Below the pieces are notes generated by a model. That model saw only the letters and a program-made list of their open reading frames with translations. It had not been told where the DNA came from and ran no database searches. A stretch of DNA of 64,000 nt from Rhabdophis nuchalis (taxonomy: Eukaryota > Chordata > Lepidosauria > Squamata > Natricidae), in the NCBI GenBank assembly GCA_039707465.1, contig CM077643.1:333518419-333582418 (forward strand). The letters are read 5' to 3'. Each line of letters starts with the position of its first letter. The stretch's first letter is position 1. The translations under genes were made by a program, and so were the position numbers. Shown piece after piece: positions 44,182 to 56,005 of this stretch.

Positions 44182-44397
44182 ATGAATCCATTGCCCAGAA
44201 GCCAGAAATCAGTGGTCCAACCATCTGTTATGTTCCAGGAGGAGAGTATTTTATGGAAGGAGACACATGGAACATTGATTCTTGTACCCAGTGTACATGT
44301 CATAATGCAAGAGTCTTATGTGAAACCGAAGTCTGTCCCCCTCTACTTTGTCGAAATCCTACACGTACTCAGGACTCATGCTGTCCCCAGTGTCCAG
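44182..44397 (+). CDS. CRIM1: CRIM1 exon 12: VWC domain 4
   Basis: The 216-bp exon (1-1 phase) follows GTTTTTTACAG and ends GTCCAG|GTTAGC. It encodes the linker DESIAQKPEISGP, then TICYVPGGEYFMEGDTWNID, SCTQCTCHNARVLCETEVC, LLCRNP, QDSCCPQC. All ten cysteines of the VWC module are present. Confidence 0.96.
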
Positions 44398-46637
44398 GTT
44401 AGCTTCATGTAATATATTTTAGCATATTTGTTAAAACACTTTCATTTGCCCTATGTCATTACACCTCAAAAATAAGTATAAGCAATAGCATTTGAAAAAA
44501 GTCTTTAAAAGCATCCACAGTCCAGCAACGATGTAATGAAATCCTTCATTACTCCTGTGTAAATTCTTGGGCACTAGTGTATCTAACATGAAGACAGAAT
44601 TAAGCCTCCAAATATAAGCCCACTCTTCTGCACTTAGACATGTCTGTTATATAAAATCATCCACTCAAACTTTCTAGCTCTTATCCTATGTTTCATTACA
44701 CAAGTTCTATTAATCCTAATTATGTATCTTTCACTTTTGGGATTAATACACAAACATATTCCATCTGCCTCTTTCATGCACATTCCACAGAAAGACTCCA
44801 CCATCCGCCTTTCTCTTCTGTCAGAACAGTTTGCTATTAAGAGGCAGTTTAATGTGAGTGAGGTGCTGGCCTAGAACTAGGAAGCTGTGAGTTTTAGTCC
44901 TCCTTTAAGCCTAAGACCCGGCTGGGTGATTCGGGGGCCAGTCACTCTCTCTCAGCCCAACCCACGTCACAGGGTTGTTGTGAGGAATATAAGAGGCAGA
45001 GCACCAGGTATATTCACTGCCTTGAGTTGGCCAAATCATATAAAAGGCAGGATAAAAATCTAAGACTAATAATAAATTGTGCATTTTCAGCAGTTCTTAA
45101 GAGCACTAGCTGCCTTTTCTTACATATACATAGCTATGAAGAATTAGTAGAAGGTAGTTTCATTGAAGTTAATAAAATATTTCATGTCTCAAACATGGAC
45201 CAGAAGACTGAATGTTTTTCCTTGAGCATTTAAACAAGGTAGGATTATTATTACATAAAAGATACATTTCTAATATGTTAAGTCTAATATATACAACTTC
45301 TTTACTCCCCTTTGCTTAAGGAGATATTTATAAGTGACAGATGACAGTACTTACCAAGGTGGTAAGTTTCCCTTTCTACCTTGTGTTTGCAACTGTTCGT
45401 TTTTTCCTTGTCATAAATGCAGTAGTAACACAGTTCTTAATTTATACTAGCCTTCTACTTCAGTAGGTTCTGCTGTAAACTGAAGTAGCCTTTCCTTTCC
45501 TTTCTCTTTCTCTTTCCACCACCATCACCACCACACCTGTGAAGCAGCGGTTCTCTTTTATCTCAGTACAGGTGTGGTCCTTTACTCTTAAAGTCTTAGA
45601 GAACACAAAACCATTAGGAAGGAAAACTCCCATTAATAGCCTTGAGACTTTCCTTCTACACACAGACTTTAAACAAATACAAAAGCAGCTCATCAGCCTC
45701 TGTGCCATGACAGTGGTTTGTTGTTAAATTCACCTGTCAATCTTCAGTAATTCTAATTAAAAGAAGTTGTCATTATTCAGTGTTACAGACTGTTCTTTCC
45801 TCTTTAGTAATACATAGGAGCCTACCCACCATTTTTTAAAACAGTGTTATTACAAAGTAGGGGTGTATACATTCATAAAAGTGAACTGGGAGTTGCTTAA
45901 GCAGATGTGGCTGCTTGTTATCTCCTGCTCAGGGGTGTATGAGCTACAGGAAGGTGAGACAAAAGTCGTAGGGAGGGCCAAAATTATAGAGGCTACAATT
46001 TCTTTTTTTCCTCTCTTTCTTTAGAAATAGTGAGATGAAGTTCACAGCTGTTGATAAAACAAACCAAAAGTATAGTTAGGTTCTTTCCTGCTCCTTTTGC
46101 ATGCAAGGAAAAATATCTAAAGCATCATTTTCCGACAAGCGGGCATAAATAAATAGAAATATATAGAAAATTTCTAAATAAATAGAATATTTTTCCTAGA
46201 TATATAAGTTCTCTTGGTGCTGGATTACCTTTTCCAAATATGATTTGTCAACATCCAGGAATCCCTTGGTCTCCATTTGTTCTGGAGGAAGGACCATTCA
46301 GCAGAAACCTTTCATGAAAAATTATATTCTGAAAGATGCTGCTAGCTGCCAAGTTACATTGCTCAAAGTGCTTTGGTGCTTTCATGAAGAATAGGCCAAT
46401 TCAGGAATTACAGAATCGTAAGCACGGCAGGGAATTGAACATAGAGCTCTACTTCTTAACAGCATTCCATGTATTCAAAAACCTTGCACAACCAAGCGTT
46501 CCAATACTATGGTGGAAAGTATTTCCAATTCCTCTTCAGAACATCTACATATGTATTTAAATATGTATGTGTAAAATAAAAAGTATATCTGGGCCTGTTC
46601 CTATCACTTCTATGCTCTTTGTGTATTTTTTTTTTAG
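44398..46637 (+). other. CRIM1: CRIM1 intron 12
   Basis: A 2.2-kb phase-1 intron with one SINE (44841-45078) and a CCTTT/CTTT-rich patch near 45486-45520. The rest, including 45530-46620, holds nothing I recognise. Confidence 0.82.
44841..45078 (+). mobile_element. tRNA-derived SINE with L2-type tail, plus strand
   Basis: A tRNA-like head (GAGTGAGGTGCTGGCCTAGA), then AGACCCGGCTGGGTGATTCG, GGCCAGTCACTCTCTCTCAG, CACAGGGTTGTTGTGAGGAA, and a tail CATATAAAAGGCAGGATAAA with AATAATAAAT. The 3' half matches a common reptilian SINE mobilised by L2-type LINEs, as I recall it. Confidence 0.75.
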
Positions 46638-46859
46638 ATGAGCCTGTTCAACCTTCCTTGTCAACCAATAAAAGCATGCCCAGTTACTGCAAAAATGATG
46701 ACGGTGATATCTTCTTAACCGCTGAGTCATGGAAACCAAATGTTTGTACCAGTTGTATTTGCCTGGATGGTGGAATCAGCTGTTACTCTGAATCTTGCCC
46801 ACCAGTATCCTGTGAAAAACCTGTTTTGAGGAAAGGGCAATGTTGTCCTTACTGTATAG
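46638..46859 (+). CDS. CRIM1: CRIM1 exon 13: VWC domain 5
   Basis: The 222-bp exon (1-1 phase) follows a T-run ending TTTTTTTTTAG and ends TGTATAG|GTAAGT, a consensus intronic donor. It encodes a linker (DEPVQPSLSTNKSMPS) and YCKNDDGDIFLTAESWKPNV, CTSCICLDGGISCYSESC, KGQCCPYC. The ten VWC cysteines are intact. NKS in the linker is a potential N-glycosylation sequon. Confidence 0.96.
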
Positions 46860-48775
46860 GTAAGTCCTGCAAAGGAAAGAGAAGGATATGATTTTTCCCA
46901 ATTTTATTCATAATGTTAAGATGCTCTGTCAACTTAGGTCTTAACTGTATTTTTTTAAAAAATCTGTGATACATTTAATGCATATATTGAGAACTATAGT
47001 ATAATTATTACCATAATTATATCATAGTGCTTATTCTTTGGGACCTGGTATTACCACAGGCAACCATCATAGGTAATGTTGCATAATATTATGGTATTGT
47101 CATATCTTGACTGCAAAATTATTATCTGATATAGTATTTTGCTTGTTTTTCAATTATGTTTTTCAGGTTTTTTGGAAGCAGAGTGATTGTATGTTTTGTT
47201 TCACTAGATAATATTAATAAAAAAGGAGAGAACAGGACAATACTGCTATTTATTATAGTCTACAGCTAAAATCATGATTAATTTCAGTTAGAATCATATT
47301 GGTTCAAGCCATATCCAATGTTTTGCATTTATTGCATTATACATGAAATCATTCCTTCAATATCCTTATTTCTGCTTTCTGCAGATTGTATACATAAGAA
47401 CTATGAATGTCTGCAAAAGCAAATGACAAGATGTGTTTTTTGATGACACGATACAAATATTGTTACACACATGTTTTATGCAAATTTAATAAATAAATAT
47501 TTCAGAATAAAAATATAAAATCACAGCAGTTGGATGAGTTAGATTAGCATATTTTGTTGCAGGTGGTGCTGGGACGTCTTTAATTTCTTATTTTAATTAT
47601 TAGCTAACACATAAATTCTTCAGTAGTTGTATATTTTTCCATACTTAAGCAGGTTTTCCTCTGACTATATGTTGTGTATGTGAGATGTGTGTATTTGCAT
47701 ATGTACATATATAAACATACACATACATGCATACACATACAGTGACATACTTAACTGGGTTCATCCTGTCTAACTTTCTGCCTAAAGCTTTTTGGCTTTC
47801 TCCTAGCAAAACTGAAATAACAAAAAGTGTTTAGAGTTCAGGCAATTGAAAATATAAAACAGTTCGTATTTCCCTCAGTTGCTATGAAATAGGGAATTTT
47901 GTTGCCATTTATTGTGACAGAATACAAAGTTCACATCTTGTATCTTCTTGTCAGTTCAAGCATGATCTAGGTATCCCAAATGACTTATTAAAGTAGAAAA
48001 CTAATGAAAAAATTTAGATTCCAAACAAGTTTGCTTATAATAGAGCTAATATTTTCATTTTGCTTGAATGAGTCCTTTCCAACCCCCACCCCAATTGTAA
48101 TACCTCTATATTGCCACTGTTTTTCTTATTAATGTATTCATGTGAATTCCCAAGGGAATCAATTCTGAATTCTATTTCCAAAGCAATTTCCAAAGCCCTT
48201 CAGTGAGGAATTCATTTTATCAAGAGTTGCAAAGATTCTGCTTAGATATAAACCCAGAAATGTATGAACTATATAATATAATAATTGGTAGAGATGTTCT
48301 ATTAATGAAAGTATAATAATTGAATATAAAGTTTCAGAAATTCTAAAAATTGAGCTTAATAGAAGATTATTCTTCTATTCCTGAGTTGTGCATTCTAACT
48401 GTGGTTAGAATGCAGTATTGCAGGCTAATTCTGCCAGCAGTTTGATTCTCACCAGCTCAAGGTTGATTCAACCTTCCATTTTCCAAGGTTGGTAAAATGA
48501 GGACCCAGATTATTGGGAGCAATATGCTGAGGAGAGGGCAGTAAAACACTGTGAAATAGTATATAAGTCTAAGTGCTATTGCTATTCTTAATCTTTTTTT
48601 TTCTTCTGCAAATATACTACTATGGCCTATTTCATTTTGATTAAGCAGATATTTGCAGGAAAGAACAACTGGGCAAGTTAAAAAACAAATTAAAATGAAA
48701 AGTTTAAGACCTGATACACAATCCCAAGCTTTTCCTCTTCCAATTATTGCATTTTATGGCATGTTCTTTCAACAG
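46860..48775 (+). other. CRIM1: CRIM1 intron 13
   Basis: A 1.9-kb phase-1 intron. It has one SINE (48397-48588) and a CATA/CATG-rich patch near 47693-47745. Nothing else is recognised. Confidence 0.83.
48397..48588 (+). mobile_element. tRNA-derived squamate SINE, plus strand
   Basis: GTGGTTAGAATGCAGTATTG, GCCAGCAGTTTGATTCTCAC, CAAGGTTGATTCAACCTTCC, AAAATGAGGACCCAGATTAT, and the tail TATATAAGTCTAAGTGCTAT. It is the same family as the minus-strand copy at 3721-3922 and is typical of snakes. Confidence 0.82.
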
Positions 48776-48970
48776 AAGACACAGCAGCAAAGAAAGCAGT
48801 ATGTCATTTTAATGGAAAAACCTACGCAGATGAAGAACGTTGGGACATTGATAGCTGCACTCATTGCTACTGCTTGCAGGGTCAGACGCTTTGTTCCACA
48901 GTTAGTTGCCCCTCTCTTCCTTGCGTGGAACCAATTAATGTGGAGGGAAGTTGCTGTCCCATGTGCCCAG
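48776..48970 (+). CDS. CRIM1: CRIM1 exon 14: VWC domain 6
   Basis: The 195-bp exon (1-1 phase) follows TTCTTTCAACAG and ends TGCCCAG|GTAAGT, a consensus donor. It encodes EDTAAKKAVCHFNGKTYADE, ERWDIDSCTHCYCLQGQTLC, STVSCPSLPCVEP, EGSCCPMCP, the last VWC module before the membrane stalk. All ten cysteines are present. Confidence 0.96.
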
Positions 48971-49837
48971 GTAAGTTAGATTCTGGCAGTTTATTCAGCC
49001 AGAATCTTGTTGTTTTTTTTAACATTAAAAACACATTAAATAATCATTTGTCCAAGATAAGAGGAAAGTTTGGAAAGGTAAAAGAATATATTTTCATTAA
49101 ATGAAGAATGAAATAAAAGGCTCTGGTTTGATTTTTGGGTATCCAGTATTGGAGTCAAGACTTGTATTCAGAAACTTTTTTTTTCTGCATCTCAAAAAAA
49201 CATGTCTACAATAGTCCTTGGCTTATGACTGGTTACTTAATAATTGCTCAAAGTTACGATGGACTAAAAATAAAGCTACTTATGATGCCTCCTCAAAGTT
49301 ACAGCTGTCACACCATCTCTGCAGTCATGTAATCACATTTTCTGCACTGGGCAACCAGCTTGTATTTATGACCAGTGGCGGCATCCTATGGTCACATGAT
49401 CACAAGTTGCAACCTTTTTGCCTGTTTATGTATTTTGGCAGTTACATGGGAAACAGGAAAATAACATCTTTATAAACAGTATTCCAAAACTTTATAGTTT
49501 TCAAATATTTTTGTTCTGTTTATAGATTCAGAAAAAGAATGATTTTTTTAACACGGTAATTCAAAAAACGATCTGTTCTTAATTATCAGTGATAAGAACT
49601 GGGTGTTCATAATGCTATTATGAGACATATTTTCTGCCTCTTTTACTTTATAATTTTATGCAGCCTATTTACACCTAGACCTCCGGAGAGCTTTAAAAAA
49701 TACTTCATTAATGTATTGCAAGTTTTTAATATATTAAATGTACAGTCCATATTAAATAGCTTTTATTCACAAACTTTGTTAACAGTGTTAGTATCTAGGT
49801 TAGCTAGCTTTCCTATAAGTTCCTTATTGTTTTGCAG
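48971..49837 (+). other. CRIM1: CRIM1 intron 14
   Basis: A 0.87-kb phase-1 intron with a diverged TIR element fragment (about 49210-49450). Nothing else is recognised. The acceptor is TATTGTTTTGCAG. Confidence 0.85.
49210..49450 (+). mobile_element. TIR element fragment, diverged
   Basis: CAATAGTCCTTGGCTTATGA, CAGTCATGTAATCACATTTT, CTGGGCAACCAGCTTGTATT and GGTCACATGATCACAAGTTG are landmarks of the TIR family seen at 11689. The right end is absent. Confidence 0.5.
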
Positions 49838-49960
49838 AAATGTATGTACCTGAACCTACCAACATTCCAATTGAGAAGACAAATCATAGAGGTGATAAAG
49901 AACTAGAAGCACCAGTCTGGCCTACATTCAGTGAAAATGATGTTGTTCATATCCATAAAG
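49838..49960 (+). CDS. CRIM1: CRIM1 exon 15: juxtamembrane stalk
   Basis: The 123-bp exon (1-1 phase) follows TTTTGCAG and ends CATAAAG|GTAAAC. It encodes EMYVPEPTNIPIEKTNHRGD, then ELEAPVWPTFSENDVVHIHK. It has no cysteines and links VWC6 to the transmembrane exon. The N-terminal half is almost unchanged from mammals in my recollection; the C-terminal half is more variable. Confidence 0.94.
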
Positions 49961-52048
49961 GTAAACACCATTTAAATCAATTATCTCTGCATAAAGCAAA
50001 GACAACTTAGGTAATCTTGAAGCTATCTTTTTTTTAGAACCATTTTGACCATTTTATTATTTTGAAAGGTTCTTAGGAACACCAAATTTCACTATAGGAA
50101 CTTGGTTTTGTCTAAATGAGTTGAGCTATAGTTCTCTGCTGGCTGGAGATGAGAGGCTCTAACACATTCTCAGCATTAGAGGAAGGCTTCCGTAGTCAGA
50201 ACTCTTTTCCCTCCTCTTTCTTGCTATCTACATATTGGACTCTTTTGTCTTTTAACAGTTTCTACAATAACCATTGTACAATGGAATAACCATTTAGGGA
50301 CGAGGTGGCTCAGTGGCTAAGGTGCTGAGCCCTGTCGATCAGAAGGTTGGCAATTCAGCGGTTCGAATTCCTAGCGTTACTTGTCCCAGCGTCTGCCAAC
50401 ATAGCATTTTGAAAGCACATAAAAATGCAAGAAAAATAGGGATCACTTTGGTTATCAAAAGGTAACAGCGTCCGTGCGCCGCCGGTGTTTAGTCACGCCA
50501 GCTACATGATGATGGAGACATCCTTGGACAGCACTGGCTCTTCAGCTTAGAAATGGAGATGAGCACCGACCCCAGAGCTGGAAACGACTAGCAAGCATGT
50601 GTGGGGGAAACTTTACCTTTCAATAACCATGATTAATTGACTTGTACAATAAATACATTTCTGCTCTACACAAATGTATTCAGCAAAAATGTAGCCAACT
50701 CATTTGGTCCAAATGTAGTTCTTTAGGCAATTTTTGCAAGCTCTGGAACCCCTCAAATTGCATTGCTAAAATGTCAAAATGCTGATTTAGGCCAATGTAA
50801 TTCTTCACTTTTAAAAAACAAGAAAATATTCTTATTACAAATCTATTGAAGAGAAGTTTGTATGCCTGGAAAACCAAACCAAAACAGCCCATCAACTTTT
50901 AATGACGAATCCCTGCCTCTATTTCTCCCTCCCTCTGCAATTACCACATCAAGATCATGTCTTTATCGCTTCTGGAGGCTGCAAAAAGGAAGCTTAAATA
51001 ATGTGCAGTTTCTGGCTACAGAAATGATCTCTGTCCTATTTTAGATTGAAATATAAACAATTGTTGTGAACAGGTATCCTATTCTTCTGCTTCAAACAAG
51101 CCATTCTATTGGCAAAGATTATGTATTTTTTTTCAGGAAAAATGTTTATTAGAAGCCAAATTCAAAAATGCTACTTTCTTAGAATTTCCTGAGCTGGAGC
51201 CAAATTTAGCAATATTTGCTTAATTCAGTTAATTTGCCCCAGTGATTTTGATAGGTCTCTGCTAAGAATAATTAAATCTGTATGATTAAGCAAAGCAAGT
51301 GTTACATTTAACTCTTTTTTTAATGAATCCATTATTTCATTACCACCTATTGATACTTTCAAATAGACAACTTTCTGGACTGTTTACAAGAGAAAGGAAA
51401 AACTATAAAATAAAAGATCAACAAGGGCAAAAACCATAACATTCAAAGCAATATAATGTCTACAACAAATCTACATAATTACAACCTGCATGCAATTTAT
51501 ATAAATCTTACAACCACAACTGATGAACTTTCTCCAAAGTACAATTCAATACACTTCCCTCTTGAGTTATGCTTGGCAGATATAATGGAACAGGAAAGGT
51601 ATTCAAGAATAAATTAGCATCAGTTTCCAACTCCTACTTGTTTAACCAAAACAATAATAAAATCACTGTAACAGCGAGATGGACAATATATAAATTTAAT
51701 AAATAAAATTACATTTTCCACTTATGTTATGCTGCAAAAATGAAGACATCCCTGTGATAAAGACTGAATTAATTCAATTTAGTTCTAATACTGAGAACAA
51801 ATTCAGTAGTCCAACAAATGTGATTTGTTAAATGCTTGCATGCACACAATAGTTTTGACAAACCTGAAATTGTACTTTACCTAAGTAAAACTATTTTGAA
51901 TCTAAATATTTCTTATAGTATTACTTTTAGTTATGAACACATTTGGAAAAAAATGTTTCTCAGGTTATTATGTATGCTATTTCACCTTGAGCTACTCCGT
52001 TACTTTATTTTTTTTAATTGGTAATTTGCTTATTTTCACATTTTACAG
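49961..52048 (+). other. CRIM1: CRIM1 intron 15
   Basis: A 2.1-kb phase-1 intron. It contains a full-length Sauria SINE (50294-50621). The remainder (50640-52030) is AT-rich with no recognisable feature. The acceptor is TTTTCACATTTTACAG. Confidence 0.85.
50294..50621 (+). mobile_element. Sauria SINE (tRNA head, BovB-like tail) with 9-bp TSD
   Basis: The head GGGACGAGGTGGCTCAGTGG contains an A-box-like element, and GCGGTTCGAATTC matches a B box. The 3' half has GAGCACCGACCCCAGAGCTG, GAAACGACTAGCA and GGGGGAAACTTTACCTTT, the tail shared with BovB LINEs. A perfect 9-bp duplication AATAACCAT flanks it at 50285-50293 and 50622-50630. This family is diagnostic of squamates. Confidence 0.92.
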
Positions 52049-52236
52049 ATATGGGTCACCTTCAGGGTGAATATAGAGAAACGAGAGGATCACAGCCAAC
52101 TGCAGAAGCATCTCTTGATTCTCTTGCCTGGGTAACCGTACCCCTCTTAACAGCTCTAGTTCTTATAATTGCACTTTTGTTTATCAATCAGAAAAAACAA
52201 TGGATACCAGTATCCTGCTACAGAACTCCAGCAAAG
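52049..52236 (+). CDS. CRIM1: CRIM1 exon 16: stalk end, transmembrane helix and start of tail
   Basis: The 188-bp exon starts in phase 1 after CATTTTACAG and ends CCAGCAAAG|GTAATG in phase 0. It encodes DMGHLQGEYRETRGSQ, then SLDSLAWVTVPLLTALVLII and ALLFINQ, a hydrophobic segment of about 22 residues that serves as the single transmembrane helix. The tail begins KKQWIP, a positive-inside stop-transfer sequence identical to mammals as I recall. Just after it the window has VSCYRT where I recall LLCWYRT in human, so one residue, including the Trp, appears lost. Confidence 0.95.
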
Positions 52237-53240
52237 GTAATGGACTAAATAGCATTTGTACTGTATAAATAAGTAAGTGACTATCTTGAATCAGTCTACA
52301 AGTGTCTTCTCTATGCGTTCCCTAAGGATACATTATCTGGAAGCATTCTTTCTTCGGAAGTTTGATTGCTTTCAGAGATCATGGCTTTTGGAGATTCGGG
52401 ATTGATTAAAGGAAGATGTTTTCTTTTTCACCTAGCACCATGATGCCGAACGTGTGGCGCGTGTGCCATAGGTGGCATGCGGAACCATTTCTGAGGGCAC
52501 ACGAGGCATTGCCCTGTCAGCTCCAGCGTGCATGCGCTTGCTGGCCAGCTGATTTTTGGGCTTGATTTTCAGCAGTTTTTCGCCCTTCGGAGACTTTCCT
52601 GAAGTCTCCAGAGGGAGAAAAACAGCCCAACAGGCAACCCAGAAGTCCATTCCTGAAGTTCCGGTCTGCGTGTTGTGCCACTTCTCGCCCTCCCCAGGCT
52701 CCTAGAAAGTGTCTGGAGTCTGAGGAGGGAGAAAAATGGACTACCAAGCCCACAGGAAGTCAGAAAACAGGCCTTCAGAGGGCCTCCAGGGGTGGGGGAG
52801 ATGATTGTGGAGGGCAGCAGGGGGCACGCATGCGCAGAGGGCACAGGACAGGGAGCATTAAATTATGGGGGTGGGCACATGAGCGTGTGCAATAGCACGT
52901 GTGCATGCTTTTCACTGACCTAGCATATAGTTAAACTGTAGAATATACTGCCAACAATTGGAATTATTGGGTGGTTTTAAAGGAGACAGAAAGATTCATA
53001 TAATAACTATTATAACTATCAGTTATTTTATTTGCATACGTTTATCACAAATGAAGCCCTGAGCAGTGCAAAGCCATAGTATATGCTTGTACTCTTGGCT
53101 TTTGAGTCTAAATGACATTGTAGGAGTGAGTGGCTGAACTTTTTCTCACCTTTGCAATTAAGAAGACACTGTTTAGTAGGGAATAAAAACATACTGTACC
53201 CAAAATGCTCACTTTATGTATTGTGTTTCCATCCAAACAG
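52237..53240 (+). other. CRIM1: CRIM1 intron 16
   Basis: A 1-kb phase-0 intron. About half is a GC-rich hAT-like element (52438-52920). Nothing else is recognised. The acceptor tract ends GTTTCCATCCAAACAG. Confidence 0.85.
52438..52920. mobile_element. GC-rich squamate hAT-like element
   Basis: It begins CCATGATGCCGAACGTGTGG, then TGCCATAGGTGGCATGCGG, GGCCAGCTGATTTTTGGGCT, TTCGCCCTTCGGAGACTTTC, and ends with GTGGGCACATGAGCGTGTGC. This order matches a common snake repeat whose ends read CAGTGATGGCGAACC and its complement. The right terminal repeat is degraded. Overlapping ORFs here are GC-driven. Confidence 0.65.
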
Positions 53241-53417
53241 CCTTCCTGCTTAAATAATCAATTAGTGTATGTGGACTGCAAGAAAGGCACCATGGTTCAG
53301 GTGGACAGTTCTCAGAGAATGCTTAGAATTGCTGATCCAGATTCAAGATACAGTGGATTCTACAGCATGCAAAAACAGAGTAACTTACAAGCAGATAATT
53401 TCTATCAGACAGTGTGA
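53241..53417 (+). CDS. CRIM1: CRIM1 exon 17: cytoplasmic tail and stop codon
   Basis: The exon starts in phase 0 after TTTCCATCCAAACAG and encodes 58 residues to TGA at 53415-53417. It reads PSCLNNQLVYVDCKKGTMVQ, VDSSQRMLRIADPDSRYSGF, YSMQKQSNLQADNFYQTV. The terminal block is essentially identical to mammals in my recollection. This places the natural C-terminus of CRIM1 in the window. Confidence 0.96.
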   Translation, partial: PSCLNNQLVYVDCKKGTMVQVDSSQRMLRIADPDSRYSGFYSMQKQSNLQADNFYQTV

Positions 53418-54470
53418 GAAAGTGCATTTCTTACCAAGAAGTTAAGAAGAAACAAAGGCTGAGTCTGCTATTCAAATAAAACTAGAATCATGCACTTGCT
53501 TAGTGGATTGTATTGGATTTGTGACTTCATGTACAGCTCTAAGACCTTGTTGGGATTGACTCTGATTCCTACAGTGTGCCAGAACAAGCATTCCCACTTC
53601 TGACCAAGTGTTTTCCTGGAACCAAAGTTTTAAAATTTGTTGATGTTTTGCTTGTAACATAGTAATCATGATTGTTTGGGAAGAGAAAACTGGGGTGAGC
53701 TTGCGTGGTTAGAACAAGAAGCTTCAAAGAATAGCTGGTCAGCTTAGCTTGGAGTCAAAAGAATATCGCTTTTTACTGACACTCCAAATTGCATTTATTG
53801 CAGTGAAGTATAAACAGAACCCTAACACAATTCAAATCAGAACATTTGGGGTTCTTATGCTTCAAAAGTAAATCCGTAGGATAATCTATTGCATGACAGG
53901 TGCAGAATAGCTGCAGCTGTATTTTTCTATCTGGTCAGAAGCTGCAATAGTGTATGAATGATACAGTAAGGAAAACATTAAAACAAAAAGGGCAAATTTA
54001 TGGGAGATAAGTACAATCATACATTGTGCTGCTTTTTGTTTTTCATTTTGATGTTGATTGACCAGACTGGCAGTTAGCAAATATATAATTCCTGAGAAGA
54101 GCACTGGATCTTTTGGCAACAGTATTGAAGCGGGAAGAGGAAAAGTTAAACACCGTTTGATTCCAGAACTCTGTTTGGGTGTGTGCGCGCGCATGTATGT
54201 GTTTCTTTTACTGTCTTATCAGTTTCAGGTGGTTCACACACCAAATTATCTTTGAAGAAAATGATCTTGTTGGATGAAGATCTAGCTCAGATTCATTTTT
54301 GTATCATGTTAAAAGGGGGCGGGGGGGTTCTGTTACTGATTATGCAGACTAGAAGCAACTTTCATGCTAGGAAGCTGCTTAATTTTAATGTATATTACTC
54401 AAGCACCTTTTTGGAAGCTCAGAAAGAAAGATCATGCTTCTTTAAAACTTTAGCTTTATAGAAATATCCA

Positions 54471-54478
54471 TGTAAATA
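54471..54478 (+). promoter_or_regulatory. Pumilio-type motif in the 3' UTR
   Basis: TGTAAATA matches the PUF consensus TGTANATA. A second copy lies at 55331-55338. Both fall in the predicted 3' UTR on the sense strand. The motif can occur by chance in AT-rich DNA. Confidence 0.35.
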
Positions 54479-54539
54479 TTGTTATGCTTAAAAAAAGCAT
54501 TTGTGTGTCTCTGCGTGTTTAAGTGTTTATGTGTATAGT

Positions 54540-54670
54540 ATTTTATATATACATACACATATGTATATGTGTATGAATATATACATATAAAATACACATA
54601 TACTCCTACTATATATGTATATATGTATATATACAGTATATATATGCTATTTATATATACAGTATATATC
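54540..54670. repeat. AT-rich TA/CATA dinucleotide block in the 3' UTR
   Basis: A mix of (TA)n, TATG and CATA units (TATATGTATATATGTATATA) with many self-complementary stretches. It can form hairpins in the mRNA and is likely length-polymorphic. Confidence 0.8.
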
Positions 54671-56005
54671 AGTATAATTTTGTATTTTCCCTGTTGAATG
54701 TATTTTTAACTGAGATTTTACCCAGAACAGAAACACAGGCATTCCATATTATTACTTAACCTTGCGTGTGTAGAAAGACAAGATGAGGTTATCTCATTTT
54801 ACCTAGTTTTATTTGATTTGGAAGTGTTAGGATGCAAATGAGTGTGTGTGTGTGTGCGTGCCCTTGTGTTTGCATACATATCCAGTGTGTGCACAATTTT
54901 AGCAGTAAGCATTAGTATCGCTACTTGCTACATTTCAGGGTGTGTGAGTGCGTTTGTTTTTTTTATCCTGCATGGCCTTAAAAAGGCTTAAAATCCAATG
55001 CATTGGCTAGAGACACTGATAATGTATAGGCAGCACTCCTCAATTCCACAGAATAGCAGTATCTGCATTTGGACTTATTTCATAGTAGTTGTTTGACGCA
55101 GCTATTAAAATAAAGTCCACAACTCACGGAAGGTTTGTTGCAGCTTGACTTGTAACTTTAACTGTACACACAACTTTAACTTTTCCAAACAGGTCTTGGC
55201 ACTTTTATACTAACTGCCCAGTTGTGTGTTGCCTCTTACTTTCACAATTGCTTGTCCTGAGACACAGATACCCAATATGTTTAATGTGAAAAGAAAATGT
55301 ATTTTTTGTAAAGGAACTCTCAAGTATTGTTGTAAATACTTGGTCAGAGATTACTGAACTTTAAAACTGAAAAACCTAATTTATTATATGACCTAATTTA
55401 TTAATCTGAAGATTATCAAATATCTTGTTTTAGAATATCACAAAGTGTTCTAGCTGTTTGTGTCAAAGAGAAAAGGTAATAGGTGTATCATAAAGGCTCA
55501 GTGTTTTTTTCTGTTATGAATTCAGTTTCCAAAAGAATAAAAAAAAAAATGTAGCCCCTCTGTCCCCACCACAGCATTTTATCCTTAGTATAAAGACACT
55601 GAAAAAAACATTACTCTCCCATTCAGATTCTGTCATGATCAATCATTCATTCCTTTCATAAAGAGTAAACAGTCTTTATCGGAAAATTGTAAATGCTTGC
55701 TTTGTTTTACAATCAAGGCCATATTCTGAATGATACTTGCAGGATATAGGACATGGTGTAAAATGGGTTTTTTTGTTATTATTTTATTATTATTTTAAAG
55801 ATATTATTTATCCTATGTGCTGTATTCATTACACTCTTTTACTTTGGTTCCTGTTGTGCTCTTGTAAGAGAAATGCAGATACAATTTTCTGAAAAAATAA
55901 CATAGATGCATATTATGGCACTTAGAGTGCGCTGCAATTTGGCAGGTTGCTTGTTTACTTTTTAAATTGTAAGATGGTTTCTTGTAATTTGGCTCTTGGC
56001 AGCAC

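Noticed and set aside
52432..52923. Overlapping 72-91 aa ORFs on both strands
   Set aside because: They fall in a GC-rich repeat whose blocks match a known snake hAT-like family.
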